From Pantoea ananatis LMG 2665 (GTDB lineage: Bacteria; Pseudomonadota; Gammaproteobacteria; Enterobacterales; Enterobacteriaceae), in NCBI RefSeq assembly GCF_000710035.2, contig NZ_JMJJ01000012.1:1-64000 (forward strand): a DNA stretch of 64,000 nucleotides, in the 5' to 3' direction. The notes under the pieces are model-generated. The model worked only from the letters and a program-made list of their open reading frames with translations, was not told the origin of the DNA and did not search any database. The position numbers and the translations under genes were made by a program. Below, piece by piece: positions 17,423-25,390 of the stretch. Every line of letters starts with the position of its first letter. The stretch's first letter is position 1.

Positions 17423-17653
17423 ATGACAGACCTGACCCTGAATACAGAACTGACACAGCTCACCGACGACGTGAACGACCTGGAGGAATCGCTTTACGAG
17501 TTTCATCTTAGGCTGCGTGACATGGTAAAGCGAAACCTGTACCGCGGCGCCTCGCCGGCGCAGAAAATGGCGGGCGTCCTGATTGAGGACATGGATTTGC
17601 AGCTCCTTGAGCTTTACCGGCGCGCCGCCCTGATGCGCAGCCACATGAATTAA
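17423..17653 (+). CDS. small helical conserved plasmid protein
   Basis: A 76-residue acidic, mostly helical protein (TDDVNDLEESLYEFHLRLRDM, then AGVLIEDMDLQLLELYRRAALM), 34 nt after the methylase with a usable ribosome site (AGAAGGACAG). No known domain is recognised; it may form a coiled-coil dimer. It is followed by a strong terminator hairpin. Confidence 0.65.
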   Translation: MTDLTLNTELTQLTDDVNDLEESLYEFHLRLRDMVKRNLYRGASPAQKMAGVLIEDMDLQLLELYRRAALMRSHMN

Positions 17654-17659
17654 GATGCC

Positions 17660-17684
17660 GGAGTGGTCATTTAGTGACCACTCC
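17660..17684 (+). terminator. rho-independent terminator after the methylase pair
   Basis: GGAGTGGTCA-TTTAG-TGACCACTCC is a perfect 10-bp stem with a 5-nt loop followed by TTTCT, placed 6 nt after the preceding stop codon. Confidence 0.75.
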
Positions 17685-18113
17685 TTTCTACTTCGCGGAT
17701 ACTGCCGCCGCTGTGCTTTTATCCACAGGGTTCCGGCCGGTTTATTCACTGTGCTGTGGACAACAGAGAATAAGGAAGTTGCTGCGCGCCGCTTTGCTCC
17801 GCCTGTCGGCGGGACAGGGCAGAAAACACGGGCCGTGCGGTCTGCGGCCGGTGCCGTGCCTTCACTTTAGCCCGACCGCTGCGTGATCAAGAGATCGCTT
17901 CGCTCGACGCCTCCCCCGTTCGCACTCCCTCCGCCGCGCTTACTCCCGTCGCGCTTCCGCTCAGTATTCGCGTCAGCGCCGTGCGTAATCACGGCTCCGC
18001 TCGCTTGCGCTGCGGCCTCGTCGTCGCTCCTGATCACTCCGCTTTTCGTCGGGCTGTCATTCAGGCACGGCACAGGCCGGAACGTTAATTCCCTCTGACT
18101 GCGGAGATATCTG
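17685..18113 (+). other. GC-rich non-coding block upstream of the antirestriction gene
   Basis: No supported gene. The block carries the second copy of the 22-base leading-region motif (17851-17872) and several short inverted repeats such as CGTGCGTAATCACGG (around 17980). Overlapping open frames on both strands have no start signals. It may hold a promoter used on single-stranded DNA during transfer; this is inference. Confidence 0.45.
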
Positions 18114-18560
18114 ATGAACACACAACCCCACGTTTACCCGCCAGCGTCTGTCCTGGCAGATGCTGAAAGGCTGCATTTTCTTCCTGCGCTGTTTGGCCAC
18201 GATTTCATACTGGCCGAAAACAACGTGTACCTCTACGCCGACCGCTATCTGGCCAACTATGACGGGGCGGTGTGGGATTTCGTCAGGGTGCCAGGCGTGC
18301 CACACGGCGGCGGCTACATGAAGCCCGCCGGAGATGAACGCTGGCAGTTTTCCAGCCCCCACGTCTGGACTGACCTTGAAATCAGTTCGGACGCGGCGGG
18401 GATCATCATCACGGCGCTGGTACTCAATCACCGTAGCTGGCTCTACGACCGCCACGACGACGAGGAACTGTGTGCGCATTTCTGCCGTCGCTACCGCCAG
18501 CTGACCGCATTTGCACAAATCCATCCCGAAGCCGCCGCCATTTTCTGCGCCCTTGACTGA
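18114..18560 (+). CDS. klcA: KlcA/ArdB-family antirestriction protein
   Basis: A 148-residue protein matching the KlcA/ArdB antirestriction family in length and pattern: FLPALFGHDFILAENNVYLYADRYL, then YDGAVWDFVRVPGV..GGYMKP and the C-terminal CRRYRQLTAFAQIHPEA. These proteins relieve type I restriction in the recipient without mimicking DNA as ArdA does. Its place in the leading region agrees with early expression after transfer. Start ATG at 18114 follows GGAGATATCTG. KlcA and ArdB are close relatives and cannot be separated here. Confidence 0.88.
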   Translation: MNTQPHVYPPASVLADAERLHFLPALFGHDFILAENNVYLYADRYLANYDGAVWDFVRVPGVPHGGGYMKPAGDERWQFSSPHVWTDLEISSDAAGIIITALVLNHRSWLYDRHDDEELCAHFCRRYRQLTAFAQIHPEAAAIFCALD

Positions 18561-18568
18561 TAACCCAC

Positions 18569-18587
18569 GGGGCGGCGGGGCCGCCCC
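18569..18587 (+). repeat. leading-region gap hairpin, identical to 19049-19067
   Basis: GGGGCGGC-GGG-GCCGCCCC is an 8-bp perfect stem located between the antirestriction stop codon and the ribosome site of the first DUF1380 gene. The same 19 bases recur before the second DUF1380 gene. Confidence 0.8.
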
Positions 18588-18604
18588 CTACCGAGGAAAA
18601 CACC

Positions 18605-19042
18605 ATGTACGGAACCGTTAACGAAATCTGTGAGCAACTTCGCCAGCGCTACAAATCCGACGAACTCATGACATTGATTATCTGGACGAAAGATGACGTG
18701 CGGGACGTGCTGGATAGCACACAGATCACCGACGAAACCGCCGACGAAATTTTGCAGCAAATCGACGGGATTAATGACCAGCACGAATACGGCGTGAGCC
18801 TGGAAACACTCCAGGCGGTACTGGACAACATCCGCGAGGAAGAGAGGCAGGCCCGCGAGGTGACGCTACCCGCCACCGCAGCGGAAACCGTGGTGCAGCT
18901 GGCGTGGGAATTCATGCGGCTTCACGATGCGCAGAGCGGGGAAGAAGGGGCCGCCGCGCGTCTGTATCCGGCTCAGGCAGAAGCGCTTCGTCGTGTCGGG
19001 GCCGCGCTTGAGCAGCAGCGCAGTGAAACAGTCAAAATCTGA
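18605..19042 (+). CDS. DUF1380-family protein, copy 1
   Basis: A 145-residue protein starting MYGTVNEICEQLRQRY, with LMTLIIWTKDDVRDVLDSTQITDETADEILQQI as its most conserved part, which matches the DUF1380 family of F-type leading regions. Function is unknown. It is acidic and mainly helical after residue 30. A paralogue follows at 19085 with the same N-terminal order, so the pair arose by duplication. GAGGAAAA precedes the start. Confidence 0.85.
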   Translation: MYGTVNEICEQLRQRYKSDELMTLIIWTKDDVRDVLDSTQITDETADEILQQIDGINDQHEYGVSLETLQAVLDNIREEERQAREVTLPATAAETVVQLAWEFMRLHDAQSGEEGAAARLYPAQAEALRRVGAALEQQRSETVKI

Positions 19043-19048
19043 TAATGC

Positions 19049-19067
19049 GGGGCGGCGGGGCCGCCCC
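19049..19067 (+). repeat. leading-region gap hairpin, second identical copy
   Basis: The same 19-base GC hairpin as at 18569-18587 lies between the two DUF1380 genes, again just before the ribosome site, so the duplication included the gap. Confidence 0.8.
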
Positions 19068-19084
19068 TTTGCGGAGGAAAAATC

Positions 19085-19480
19085 ATGTACGGAACCGTCA
19101 GCCAGCTTTGCCACCGCCTGAAAACCGAATTTCAGGGCGAGGAAAAAATCACGCTCATCATCTGGCGTAAAGAGGACGTGATGAAGGTACTCAGTGACGA
19201 CCCCATTACGGAGGAAACCGCCGCCGAAATCGTGTGCGACATCTCGACATGGGACAGGGATGCACAGCACGAAGCCGGCGTGGGCGCTGAAACCGTCCGG
19301 TTTATCGCCAGTGCCGTCCGGCACACCGCCGCACGGCGTAACCGGTTGGTGACCGTTTCTGCCAGCGACCTGGAAATACTGGCTGAAGCCGCGGGCCGTC
19401 TGCTTGAAACGGGCGGGGATGATGATCCGCGCGCCATTGAAGACGCGCTCAGTCGTGCCTGGGAGGCCATTAACCCGTAA
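19085..19480 (+). CDS. DUF1380-family protein, copy 2
   Basis: A 131-residue paralogue of the preceding gene: MYGTVSQLCHRLKTEF, then KITLIIWRKEDVMKVLSDDPITEETAAEIVCDI. The N-terminal 70 residues align well with copy 1; the rest has diverged and is Ala/Arg-rich. Function is unknown; leading-region placement suggests a role soon after transfer. GGAGGAAAAATC precedes the ATG. Confidence 0.85.
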   Translation: MYGTVSQLCHRLKTEFQGEEKITLIIWRKEDVMKVLSDDPITEETAAEIVCDISTWDRDAQHEAGVGAETVRFIASAVRHTAARRNRLVTVSASDLEILAEAAGRLLETGGDDDPRAIEDALSRAWEAINP

Positions 19481-20276
19481 ACGCGGGGAGCAGGGCAGGG
19501 AAGCCCGAGGCCCGTTCCGGCCGGGCGAACCCCCTTCCGCCTGCGGCGGCAGAACGGCAGGGCGCGCGCCTGACGGCGCGGCCACCGCACTGCCCCGAAT
19601 ACCGGAATCCCTCAGCGTCATTTTTGCCGCCATTTTTTCAGGCTTTTTTGTCGTGATGCGTGACCGGAATGGCCGTTTCGGCACGTGTCACCGGAGAAAA
19701 ATGCTGCTACGCCGGGCGTCCTGTCGGCTGTCATGCTCCGCACAGAGCCGGCGCGCCGTCTCTGCCCGGGCCCGTCCCCGTTCCGGTTACGGGCCAGCGG
19801 GTTTCCATCCTGACGCAACACCTCTCGCCTGCAGCAGCCGTTCCGGCTGCGCCGCTCAGTCGCGCCGTATCCGGCGCTCCGCGCATCCCGCCAGCACACA
19901 CGGCGGGATGTAAGGGGCAACGCCGTTTCGCGCCCGCGCGTCACGTCGTTGCGGCGGGTTCCCGCTTTCCGCAGGGGTTGTGTTCGCCCGTCTGAGTCCT
20001 TTCGCCGGGGCTGAGACAAGCACAAACCGCCTGGCTGTCCAGGGACGGCTGAAGCCTCTCGCCGGAAAATTTTTTGATGTGGCTAAAAATTTTTCCGCTC
20101 GCGCCCGGACAGCTGCACCGGCCCGTGCTCGTTACGCCCTTTGCGGCGAACGGCTCTCAAACGGGTGAAGGATACAACCTGGGGACAAAGCAGCAGTTCC
20201 CCGCAAAACGTCAGGACCGCGGCCCCGGCAACTCAACGGGTGACGGTTTTTAAGGGCAAAAACAGAGGGGGTTTCA
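19481..20276 (+). other. long non-coding leading-region block, candidate single-strand promoter/priming site
   Basis: Nearly 800 bases without a supported gene; the many overlapping open frames on both strands have no start signals. It is GC-rich and full of short inverted repeats. An AT-rich imperfect inverted repeat at 20064-20096 (GGAAAATTTTT ... AAAATTTTTCC) stands out. In F the corresponding region upstream of the psi genes holds ssi sites and the Frpo promoter that works on the transferred strand; this block is a positional candidate for such a function, with no direct proof. Confidence 0.45.
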
Positions 20277-20510
20277 GTGGAACAGTCAGCCGTGGTGCGC
20301 TTACCGGACGACACCTTTACGCGTGAGGAAGCGAACGCGGTCGCAGCGCAGTACAGCAACGTCGCCATCGAGGACGATCAGATTACGCACTTTCGCCTGG
20401 TCGTGCGTAAAGACGGTCAGGTGGCCTGGCGCGCGTGGAATTTTGAGTCAAATGCGGGGTACTGGCTCAACCGTTATATCGGTGAGTACGGCTTCCGCAA
20501 AACGCAGTAA
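20277..20510 (+). CDS. DUF905-family protein
   Basis: A 77-residue protein with the DUF905 pattern ([36 protein letters not shown], ending [12 protein letters not shown]), a small family found in F-type leading regions and some prophages. Function unknown. It opens with GTG at 20277 after GAGGGGGTTTCA. A hairpin (20523-20529 with 20545-20551) separates it from the next gene. Confidence 0.8.
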   Translation: MEQSAVVRLPDDTFTREEANAVAAQYSNVAIEDDQITHFRLVVRKDGQVAWRAWNFESNAGYWLNRYIGEYGFRKTQ

Positions 20511-20582
20511 GCAGTGAAAGGTGCCCTGCCGGAGAGGTCATTCCGCAGGGCGTGACAGTCATTAATCTGAGAGGTATCAACG

Positions 20583-22646
20583 ATGTCAGTAGCCAATGTT
20601 AATGCAAAAGCAGCAAAAAAAACCAGCGCAAAAAAAGTCACCGACGCCGAACAGGCGGCGGTCAGCGCGGCACTGGAAGCCGCGCCACTTGAACACGCGC
20701 CCCTGTCGGCGTTCGTGGTGTCGCCGCTCAATGCGCGCACCATTCCGTATTCTGCTGAGAGCGTGGGGAGCCTTGCGGCCACCATTAAGTCGGTCGGCCT
20801 GTTGCAGAATCTGGTCGCCCACGCGCTGCCTGACGGGCAACTGGCGGTGGCCGCAGGCGGCAGACGCCTCACCGCCCTGAATCTGCTGCTGTCACAGCAG
20901 GTTCTGACGCCCGATCATCCGGTGGCGTTCAAGCGCGTGTCTGAAGACATGGCTGCGCTCGTCTCTTATATCGAAAACGCCCAGCGCAGCGACATGCACG
21001 CGGCAGAGCAGATCGCCAGCTTCGGTACGCAGGCGGCGCTGGGGAAAACCGCCGAGCAGATTGGTGCAGAGGCGGGTTACAGCACCCGCCACGTCCAGCG
21101 CATGCTCAAACTCGCGAACCTCGCCCCGTCACTCCTTAAGCTGCTGGCAGACGACAAACTGACCGTTGAACAGTGTCAGGTGCTCTGCCTGGAGGACGAT
21201 CAGGAGCGTCAGGTGAGCGTCTACGAGTCGGTAAAATCGGGCTGGCCTGAACTGCCCCTCTCCATGCTGAAAAAGCAGATCACCGACAAAGAAATTTCCG
21301 TAACAGACGATCGTTTCCTGTTCGTGGGCCGTGAGGCCTACGAGAACGCAGGCGGCGTGGTGCGTGAAGACCTGTTCAGCCAGCAGGACGGCGACGGAAC
21401 GGCAGACATCGTGTTGCTGGAAAAACTGACCGTGCAGAAGCTGGAGGCGATGGCGCAGGAAATCCAGGAACAGGAGGGCTGGAAGTGGAGCATGGGCCGG
21501 ATGAGATCACTGTGGCCGCACGGGGATGGTATGGAATACCGCCTGACGGACGCGCCGGAGCCGGTTTACATCAGTGACGAAGAACAGCGCCTGACCGCGC
21601 TGTATGCGAAAGGCGACGAGTGCGCGGAGGGCGGCGACGATGACGGCTACAGCGATGCCGAGAGGGAGTGGGAAGCCATTGAAAAAGCCGCGCAAATCCG
21701 TGCGTGGACGCCGGAATTCCGCGCAACGTCAGGCGTTGTGGTGGGCTTTGACGGTTACGGCGATCTCTGCGTACAGCGCGGCGTGATTCGCCTTACGGAT
21801 ATCGAGACGGCGGAAACGGAAGAAAGCCGCGACGCGGAGCAGCCACAGGAGCCGCAGGAGAGCACCGCCGAAACATCCGGTGCCAGCCGCTTTGAGTATC
21901 AGTCACCGCCCGATGAGGCCGAGGGGATCAGCCTGCCGCTGCTCACGAAAATGTCCTCCGAGCGCACCCTTGCCGTGCAGGCCGCGCTGATGCAGCAGCA
22001 GAAAAAAGCGATTGCCCTGCTGACCTGGCATCTCTGCCGGAGCGTGTTCACTGCCGGTTATTTCCGCAGCAGACCGTTCCGGATTAACCTGACCGAATCA
22101 CATTCCACCCTGACGGGCAATGCACCGTCTGGCAAGGACGGGGCCGCCTTTCTGGCGCTCACGGAGGAGCGCAAAAGGCTGGAAGCGCTGTTACCGAAGG
22201 GCTGGGGTGAAGACCTCACCGCGTTTTTCTCGCTGAACGGCGAAACGCTCATGGCCCTGTTGACCTTCTGTGTCGCCTGTTCGGTAGACGGCGTCCAGAC
22301 CCGCGAATGTGGCCACACCTCGCGCAGCCAGCTTATCGAGCTTGAAGCCGCGCTGGGCTTCAACCTGCGCGACTGGTGGCAGCCGACAAAAGCCGGATTC
22401 TTCGCTGACCTGAAACACGCCCAGATTATCGATGCCCTGAACGAGGCCGGACTCACGGGCGCGGCGCGGGATGCGCAGAAGATGAAGAAGGGCGACGCCG
22501 CAGAACTGGCTGAAAACAGAATGCGCGACTCGCGCTGGGTGCCTGCCTGGATGAAGGGGCCGGAGCCGGAAAAGGCCACTGACGACGCCGTTGCCAGCGA
22601 GGCTGACAGCGACAGTAACAACAACGATCCCGCTCACGCGGCCTGA
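20583..22646 (+). CDS. large ParB/Spo0J-domain protein of the leading region
   Basis: A 687-residue protein. Residues about 35-130 form the ParB N-terminal domain (LSAFVVSPLNARTI, GLLQNLVAHALPDGQLAVAAGGRRLTAL), then a helix-turn-helix (AEQIGAEAGYSTRHVQRMLKLA) near residue 170. A long acidic middle (about 340-450) and a helical C-terminal half follow. Such proteins sit upstream of psiB in F-like plasmids; despite the ParB fold there is no ParA beside it, and two real partition systems are elsewhere in the window, so it is not the plasmid's partition protein. A nuclease or DNA-loading role has been suggested for the family, but nothing in the sequence decides it. Confidence 0.85.
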   Translation: MSVANVNAKAAKKTSAKKVTDAEQAAVSAALEAAPLEHAPLSAFVVSPLNARTIPYSAESVGSLAATIKSVGLLQNLVAHALPDGQLAVAAGGRRLTALNLLLSQQVLTPDHPVAFKRVSEDMAALVSYIENAQRSDMHAAEQIASFGTQAALGKTAEQIGAEAGYSTRHVQRMLKLANLAPSLLKLLADDKLTVEQCQVLCLEDDQERQVSVYESVKSGWPELPLSMLKKQITDKEISVTDDRFLFVGREAYENAGGVVREDLFSQQDGDGTADIVLLEKLTVQKLEAMAQEIQEQEGWKWSMGRMRSLWPHGDGMEYRLTDAPEPVYISDEEQRLTALYAKGDECAEGGDDDGYSDAEREWEAIEKAAQIRAWTPEFRATSGVVVGFDGYGDLCVQRGVIRLTDIETAETEESRDAEQPQEPQESTAETSGASRFEYQSPPDEAEGISLPLLTKMSSERTLAVQAALMQQQKKAIALLTWHLCRSVFTAGYFRSRPFRINLTESHSTLTGNAPSGKDGAAFLALTEERKRLEALLPKGWGEDLTAFFSLNGETLMALLTFCVACSVDGVQTRECGHTSRSQLIELEAALGFNLRDWWQPTKAGFFADLKHAQIIDALNEAGLTGAARDAQKMKKGDAAELAENRMRDSRWVPAWMKGPEPEKATDDAVASEADSDSNNNDPAHAA

Positions 22647-22654
22647 CAGGGAGC

Positions 22655-22672
22655 GCGGCCCTTCGGGGCCGC
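22655..22672 (+). repeat. gap hairpin before psiB
   Basis: GCGGCCC-TTCG-GGGCCGC, a 7-bp stem with a stable UUCG-type tetraloop, lies between the ParB-like stop codon and the psiB ribosome site (GGGAGA). Confidence 0.75.
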
Positions 22673-22684
22673 AGGGAGACCATC

Positions 22685-23122
22685 ATGAAAAATACCGTAA
22701 TGAACAATCTCGAAGTGCTGACAGCCATGCATCCCTGTGAGTTTGAAGAGTGGCGTGAGCGGGGCGAGGGCGAAAGGCATGTGCTGACCAGCGCCGTGCT
22801 TTCCCTGTTGACCGTCCCGGCGGGCTGGACGGTCAACGGCGAGTACCGGGCCGAGTTCGGCGGCCTGTTCCCGGTGCAGTTGCGCTTCGCGCCGCCCGGT
22901 GAGGCATTCTGCCTGTGCGTGTGCAGCCCCGGCGAAGTCGCCGGAGAGTGGGTTGTCCTGATCGCGTCGGCGGATGGCGGCTGCGTGCGCGACGTCCTCC
23001 GGCTGACGCCGTTCGATCCTGCGCGCATCAGCGCCCTGATCGCCGCTGCCGCGCAGGCCTGTCTGCTGGAGTACAGCGTCACCGGCCTGGCTGATTACCT
23101 GGTACAGGAGGGCGGCGTATGA
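22685..23122 (+). CDS. psiB: PsiB, plasmid SOS-inhibition protein
   Basis: A 145-residue protein close to F PsiB in length and pattern: GWTVNGEYRAEFGGLFPVQLRF in the middle, FCLCVCSPGEV after it and a GLADYLVQEGGV end. PsiB binds RecA and keeps it from forming filaments on incoming single-stranded plasmid DNA, which prevents an SOS response in the recipient. It overlaps psiA by 4 nt. This sits in interesting contrast with the SOS-induced polymerase genes on the same plasmid. No ssb gene is next to it, unlike in F. Confidence 0.9.
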   Translation: MKNTVMNNLEVLTAMHPCEFEEWRERGEGERHVLTSAVLSLLTVPAGWTVNGEYRAEFGGLFPVQLRFAPPGEAFCLCVCSPGEVAGEWVVLIASADGGCVRDVLRLTPFDPARISALIAAAAQACLLEYSVTGLADYLVQEGGV

Positions 23123-23850
23123 TCCCCAACAACCGTTCTCTGGTGCCGCTATCGCGTGAGCGGCAGGCCGCGATACAGGCGATTATGTACGTGGAGCAGA
23201 AAGCCGGACGCAGGCTTTACTGTGCCGAATACCCTTATGCGCGGGCTTATTTCCGCTTCCTTATGGGCAGCAAGCGGATCACGCTGAAAGAAATTCGTGT
23301 TTTCTGCCCCTGCCTGCAGGAGTCTGAACTGCGGGGAAGAAAGCAGGCGTGGCTGAAGGCCATCGATATACTGATAGCGAGCGAGGGCGGGTGCTGCCCG
23401 CTGCCGCTCAGTTGCAACGATGCGGGCTGGGTTTTTCCCGAAAAGCGTTTTCAGCAGACAGAGCGGCGGCGCATGAAAAGGGAACTGCATGCAGAGAAAT
23501 ATTCCCGCCAGCGGCAGCGGGAAAGGCAGGGCAGGGAGCGGGCCTACCTGGCGGAAAAAGGCCAGGCCGAAATCGACCTGGCCTTTCACACGCCGGAGAC
23601 GGTCTCGTGCTGGGTGTCCCGCTGGTCGGAATCCGGGGTGACACAGTACGATCTGGAAACCCTGTTTTTCCATTGGAGCGAACGTTTCCCTTCCATGAAA
23701 GGGCTTGAGCGCTGGATGACAGAGGGGCAGCCGCTGTGGAAAATCGGAGCGGAAGCCCGTCATATGTCAGCGGAAGCGACAGAAGCGGTGCGGGAACTGG
23801 AGCGCTGGATGGTGCCGAACAAGCTCACGCAGGGCAGGGTGGCCGTATGA
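23119..23850 (+). CDS. psiA: PsiA
   Basis: A 243-residue basic protein directly coupled to psiB (ATGA overlap). It begins MIPNNRSLVPLSRERQAAI and has a central Arg/Glu-rich helix (RRRMKRELHAEKYSRQRQRERQG), matching PsiA of F-type plasmids in size and place. PsiA is always found with PsiB but its exact role is not established. It overlaps the next small gene by ATGA. Confidence 0.88.
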   Translation: MIPNNRSLVPLSRERQAAIQAIMYVEQKAGRRLYCAEYPYARAYFRFLMGSKRITLKEIRVFCPCLQESELRGRKQAWLKAIDILIASEGGCCPLPLSCNDAGWVFPEKRFQQTERRRMKRELHAEKYSRQRQRERQGRERAYLAEKGQAEIDLAFHTPETVSCWVSRWSESGVTQYDLETLFFHWSERFPSMKGLERWMTEGQPLWKIGAEARHMSAEATEAVRELERWMVPNKLTQGRVAV

Positions 23851-24074
23851 GCAGAGGCGATTACGATACCGAACTGAAAACGGCCCGCCGCCAGCGCCGC
23901 AAACTGGCCACCATACGTGCAAAAATAACCGAAATGGTGTCGGAATGGGACGGCCTTTCCGGGCCGCTGGAAACAGGTACGGAGCAGCTTCTGAAGGCGC
24001 TCGACGAGCATATTAAAGCGCTGGATGAAGACATTGAATACTGGCGCGGCGGCGGTGATCCCGGCAAGGAATAA
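23847..24074 (+). CDS. small coiled-coil protein after psiA
   Basis: A 75-residue protein starting in the psiA stop (ATGA). It is almost all helix with heptad-like spacing (TELKTARRQRRKLATIRAKITEMVSEW, then LLKALDEHIKALDEDIEYW), so probably a dimeric coiled coil. Coupling to psiA suggests a shared function; the family is not recognised. In F this position is followed by the flm/hok toxin locus, which was not found here. Confidence 0.65.
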   Translation: MSRGDYDTELKTARRQRRKLATIRAKITEMVSEWDGLSGPLETGTEQLLKALDEHIKALDEDIEYWRGGGDPGKE

Positions 24075-24254
24075 CAGGTGCGGACAGGCAGGCTGATGCG
24101 CAGAAGCTGATGGCTGACCCCGCTCAGCCGGGCGGGGTTGTTCAGTGGTTGTCTCAGGGCGGCATTTTCCGGTCATTTTCTTTGTGTTTTCATCCTCTCA
24201 GTGTTCACCTCCGTTTTTCTCTCAGGTTCTTTTCAAAGCAAACCCCTGTGAAAC

Positions 24255-24638
24255 ATGGCCCCCTTCGGCTCCTGCCCTTCTGAATCTACCGAAACACGGG
24301 TTTTACGGACAAACGTCAACGGCCTTCCGTCCGGTGTCGCGCAGACGCTGGCATTTCTGGGCCGTCTGGCAGAGGACGGCATGGAAGAGGGCGAACGTGC
24401 GGAACTGCTGCTCGGTTCGCTGTTGAGCCTCGCGGAAGCCCTGCGCGATGCCGTGCCGGACTGGTCAGCCCGTCGCCCGCGACTGCCGTTTCCGCTGGTG
24501 CGGGTGTGGCTGGCGGCGCGTGACGTTGCCCTGGCGCAGTTCGGTGAAATCGGGCAGGGCGCATGGGCGTATGCCCTGAATTATCTGCGCACGGAACTGG
24601 ACGCGGGTTTTCACTTCTGGCGCGACAACATCTGGTGA
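24255..24638 (+). CDS. conserved plasmid protein of unknown function
   Basis: A 127-residue protein with a polar start (SESTETRV, encoded by a 26-base repeat shared with the gene at 26935) followed by helices (GVAQTLAFLGRLAEDGMEEGERAELLLGSLLSLAEAL) and a Trp/Arg-rich end (WARRDVALAQF-like, FHFWRDNIW). Not recognised as a named family. The ribosome site is weak, and the start could be the downstream GTG region. Confidence 0.6.
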   Translation: MAPFGSCPSESTETRVLRTNVNGLPSGVAQTLAFLGRLAEDGMEEGERAELLLGSLLSLAEALRDAVPDWSARRPRLPFPLVRVWLAARDVALAQFGEIGQGAWAYALNYLRTELDAGFHFWRDNIW

Positions 24639-24646
24639 TTTTTATG

Positions 24647-24662
24647 CGCCGCTCAGGCGGCG
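24647..24662 (+). repeat. gap hairpin before the gene at 24693
   Basis: CGCCGC-TCAG-GCGGCG, a 6-bp stem, lies between the preceding stop codon and the ribosome site (CAGGGAGAA). Confidence 0.65.
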
Positions 24663-24692
24663 TAACCCCCAACCACTGACAGGGAGAACTTT

Positions 24693-25103
24693 ATGAACCT
24701 GATTATCCGTGACGTCCTGACGGGCCTCGATGCCGACCTGCTGAAGTGCCGGAACCCCCGAGAGGCGGCGTTTATCGCCTCACTCTATGACGGCGGGCGC
24801 GACACCGCCGAGGAGGAGCGGCTTTACTGGCAGGGCCGCGAGAAAGCGGCGCTGAAAGCGCCTGCGGAAATTGACGTCCACCGCTTTCACGACGCGCTGG
24901 GCGTGGCGTATCCGCTGAACTGGTCATGCAGTGAAGAAGGGGAGTGTGAAACGTTCATGCTGGCCGAGTTTTACTGCGGGCAGGTGACCGACATTTACGC
25001 CCGTGCCGGAGCGCGTTACTTCCGGCTGCGGGATTATTCCCACCTGAGCCACGCGCAGATCATGACGCGCGTTAAGGAGGCCTTTGACCTGAGTCAGAAA
25101 TGA
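24693..25103 (+). CDS. conserved leading-region protein of unknown function
   Basis: A 136-residue acidic protein (LIIRDVLTGLDADLLKC, GGRDTAEEERLYWQGREKAALKAP, CETFMLAEFYCGQVTDIYARAGARYFRL). It has a mixed alpha/beta pattern, no signal or membrane segment, and several Cys. GGGAGAAC precedes the ATG. Its place among antirestriction and methylase genes suggests a similar early role, but this is only inference. Confidence 0.7.
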   Translation: MNLIIRDVLTGLDADLLKCRNPREAAFIASLYDGGRDTAEEERLYWQGREKAALKAPAEIDVHRFHDALGVAYPLNWSCSEEGECETFMLAEFYCGQVTDIYARAGARYFRLRDYSHLSHAQIMTRVKEAFDLSQK

Positions 25104-25107
25104 AAAA

Positions 25108-25125
25108 AGCAGGCCTGAGCCTGCT
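25108..25125 (+). repeat. gap hairpin before the 48-residue ORF
   Basis: AGCAGGC-CTGA-GCCTGCT, a perfect 7-bp stem, starts 5 nt after the stop codon of the gene ending at 25103. No T-run follows, so it is not a classical terminator. Confidence 0.65.
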
Positions 25126-25195
25126 CTGTCCACGCCGGATGTGTACTCCGCAAAAGTCTGCATCCGGTCTTCATCAAACTTAATGGAGAGAAACC

Positions 25196-25342
25196 ATGCA
25201 ATTTGACCCGCAAATCGTGTCACACGCGCAGGCGTTTGTAAATGCCCTGCGCAAAGGGAAGCGCGCCCGCGTTCCGGCTATTCGTCTGGAGCACTGGCAG
25301 CAGTTCATGACACTGGTTTACGCAGGCCTCGGCCTCGCGTGA
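25196..25342 (+). CDS. 48-residue basic protein
   Basis: A short ORF with an excellent ribosome site (GGAGAGAAACC before ATG) reading MQFDPQIVSHAQAFVNALRK, then KRARVPAIRLEHW and QQFMTLVYAGLGLA. It is basic in the middle with a helical, Ala-rich start. It fills the gap between two leading-region genes on the same strand and is bounded by hairpins on both sides. No family is recognised. Confidence 0.6.
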   Translation: MQFDPQIVSHAQAFVNALRKGKRARVPAIRLEHWQQFMTLVYAGLGLA

Positions 25343-25350
25343 TGTAAATC

Positions 25351-25375
25351 CGGCCGCCCCCCTGCGGGGCGGCCG
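25351..25375 (+). repeat. gap hairpin before the methylase-like gene
   Basis: CGGCCGCCCC-CCTGC-GGGGCGGCCG forms a perfect 10-bp stem between the 48-residue ORF and the next ribosome site (AAGGAG, 25379-25384). Confidence 0.75.
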
Positions 25376-25390
25376 TTCAAGGAGTGGTTT

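Noticed and set aside
19404..20168. Overlapping ORFs of 60-170 codons in the leading-region non-coding block
   Set aside because: They occur on both strands, have Arg/Pro/Ala-rich random-like translations typical of GC-rich DNA and lack ribosome sites.
20583..22646. The ParB-domain protein as the plasmid's partition gene
   Set aside because: No ParA partner or centromere is beside it, it is far longer than partition ParB proteins, and two full partition systems exist at 6489-9328.
24117..24138. Hairpin ACCCCGC...GCGGGGT after the psiA-linked gene as a terminator
   Set aside because: Only a 7-bp stem with an 8-nt loop and no T-run; listed here as a weak structure only.
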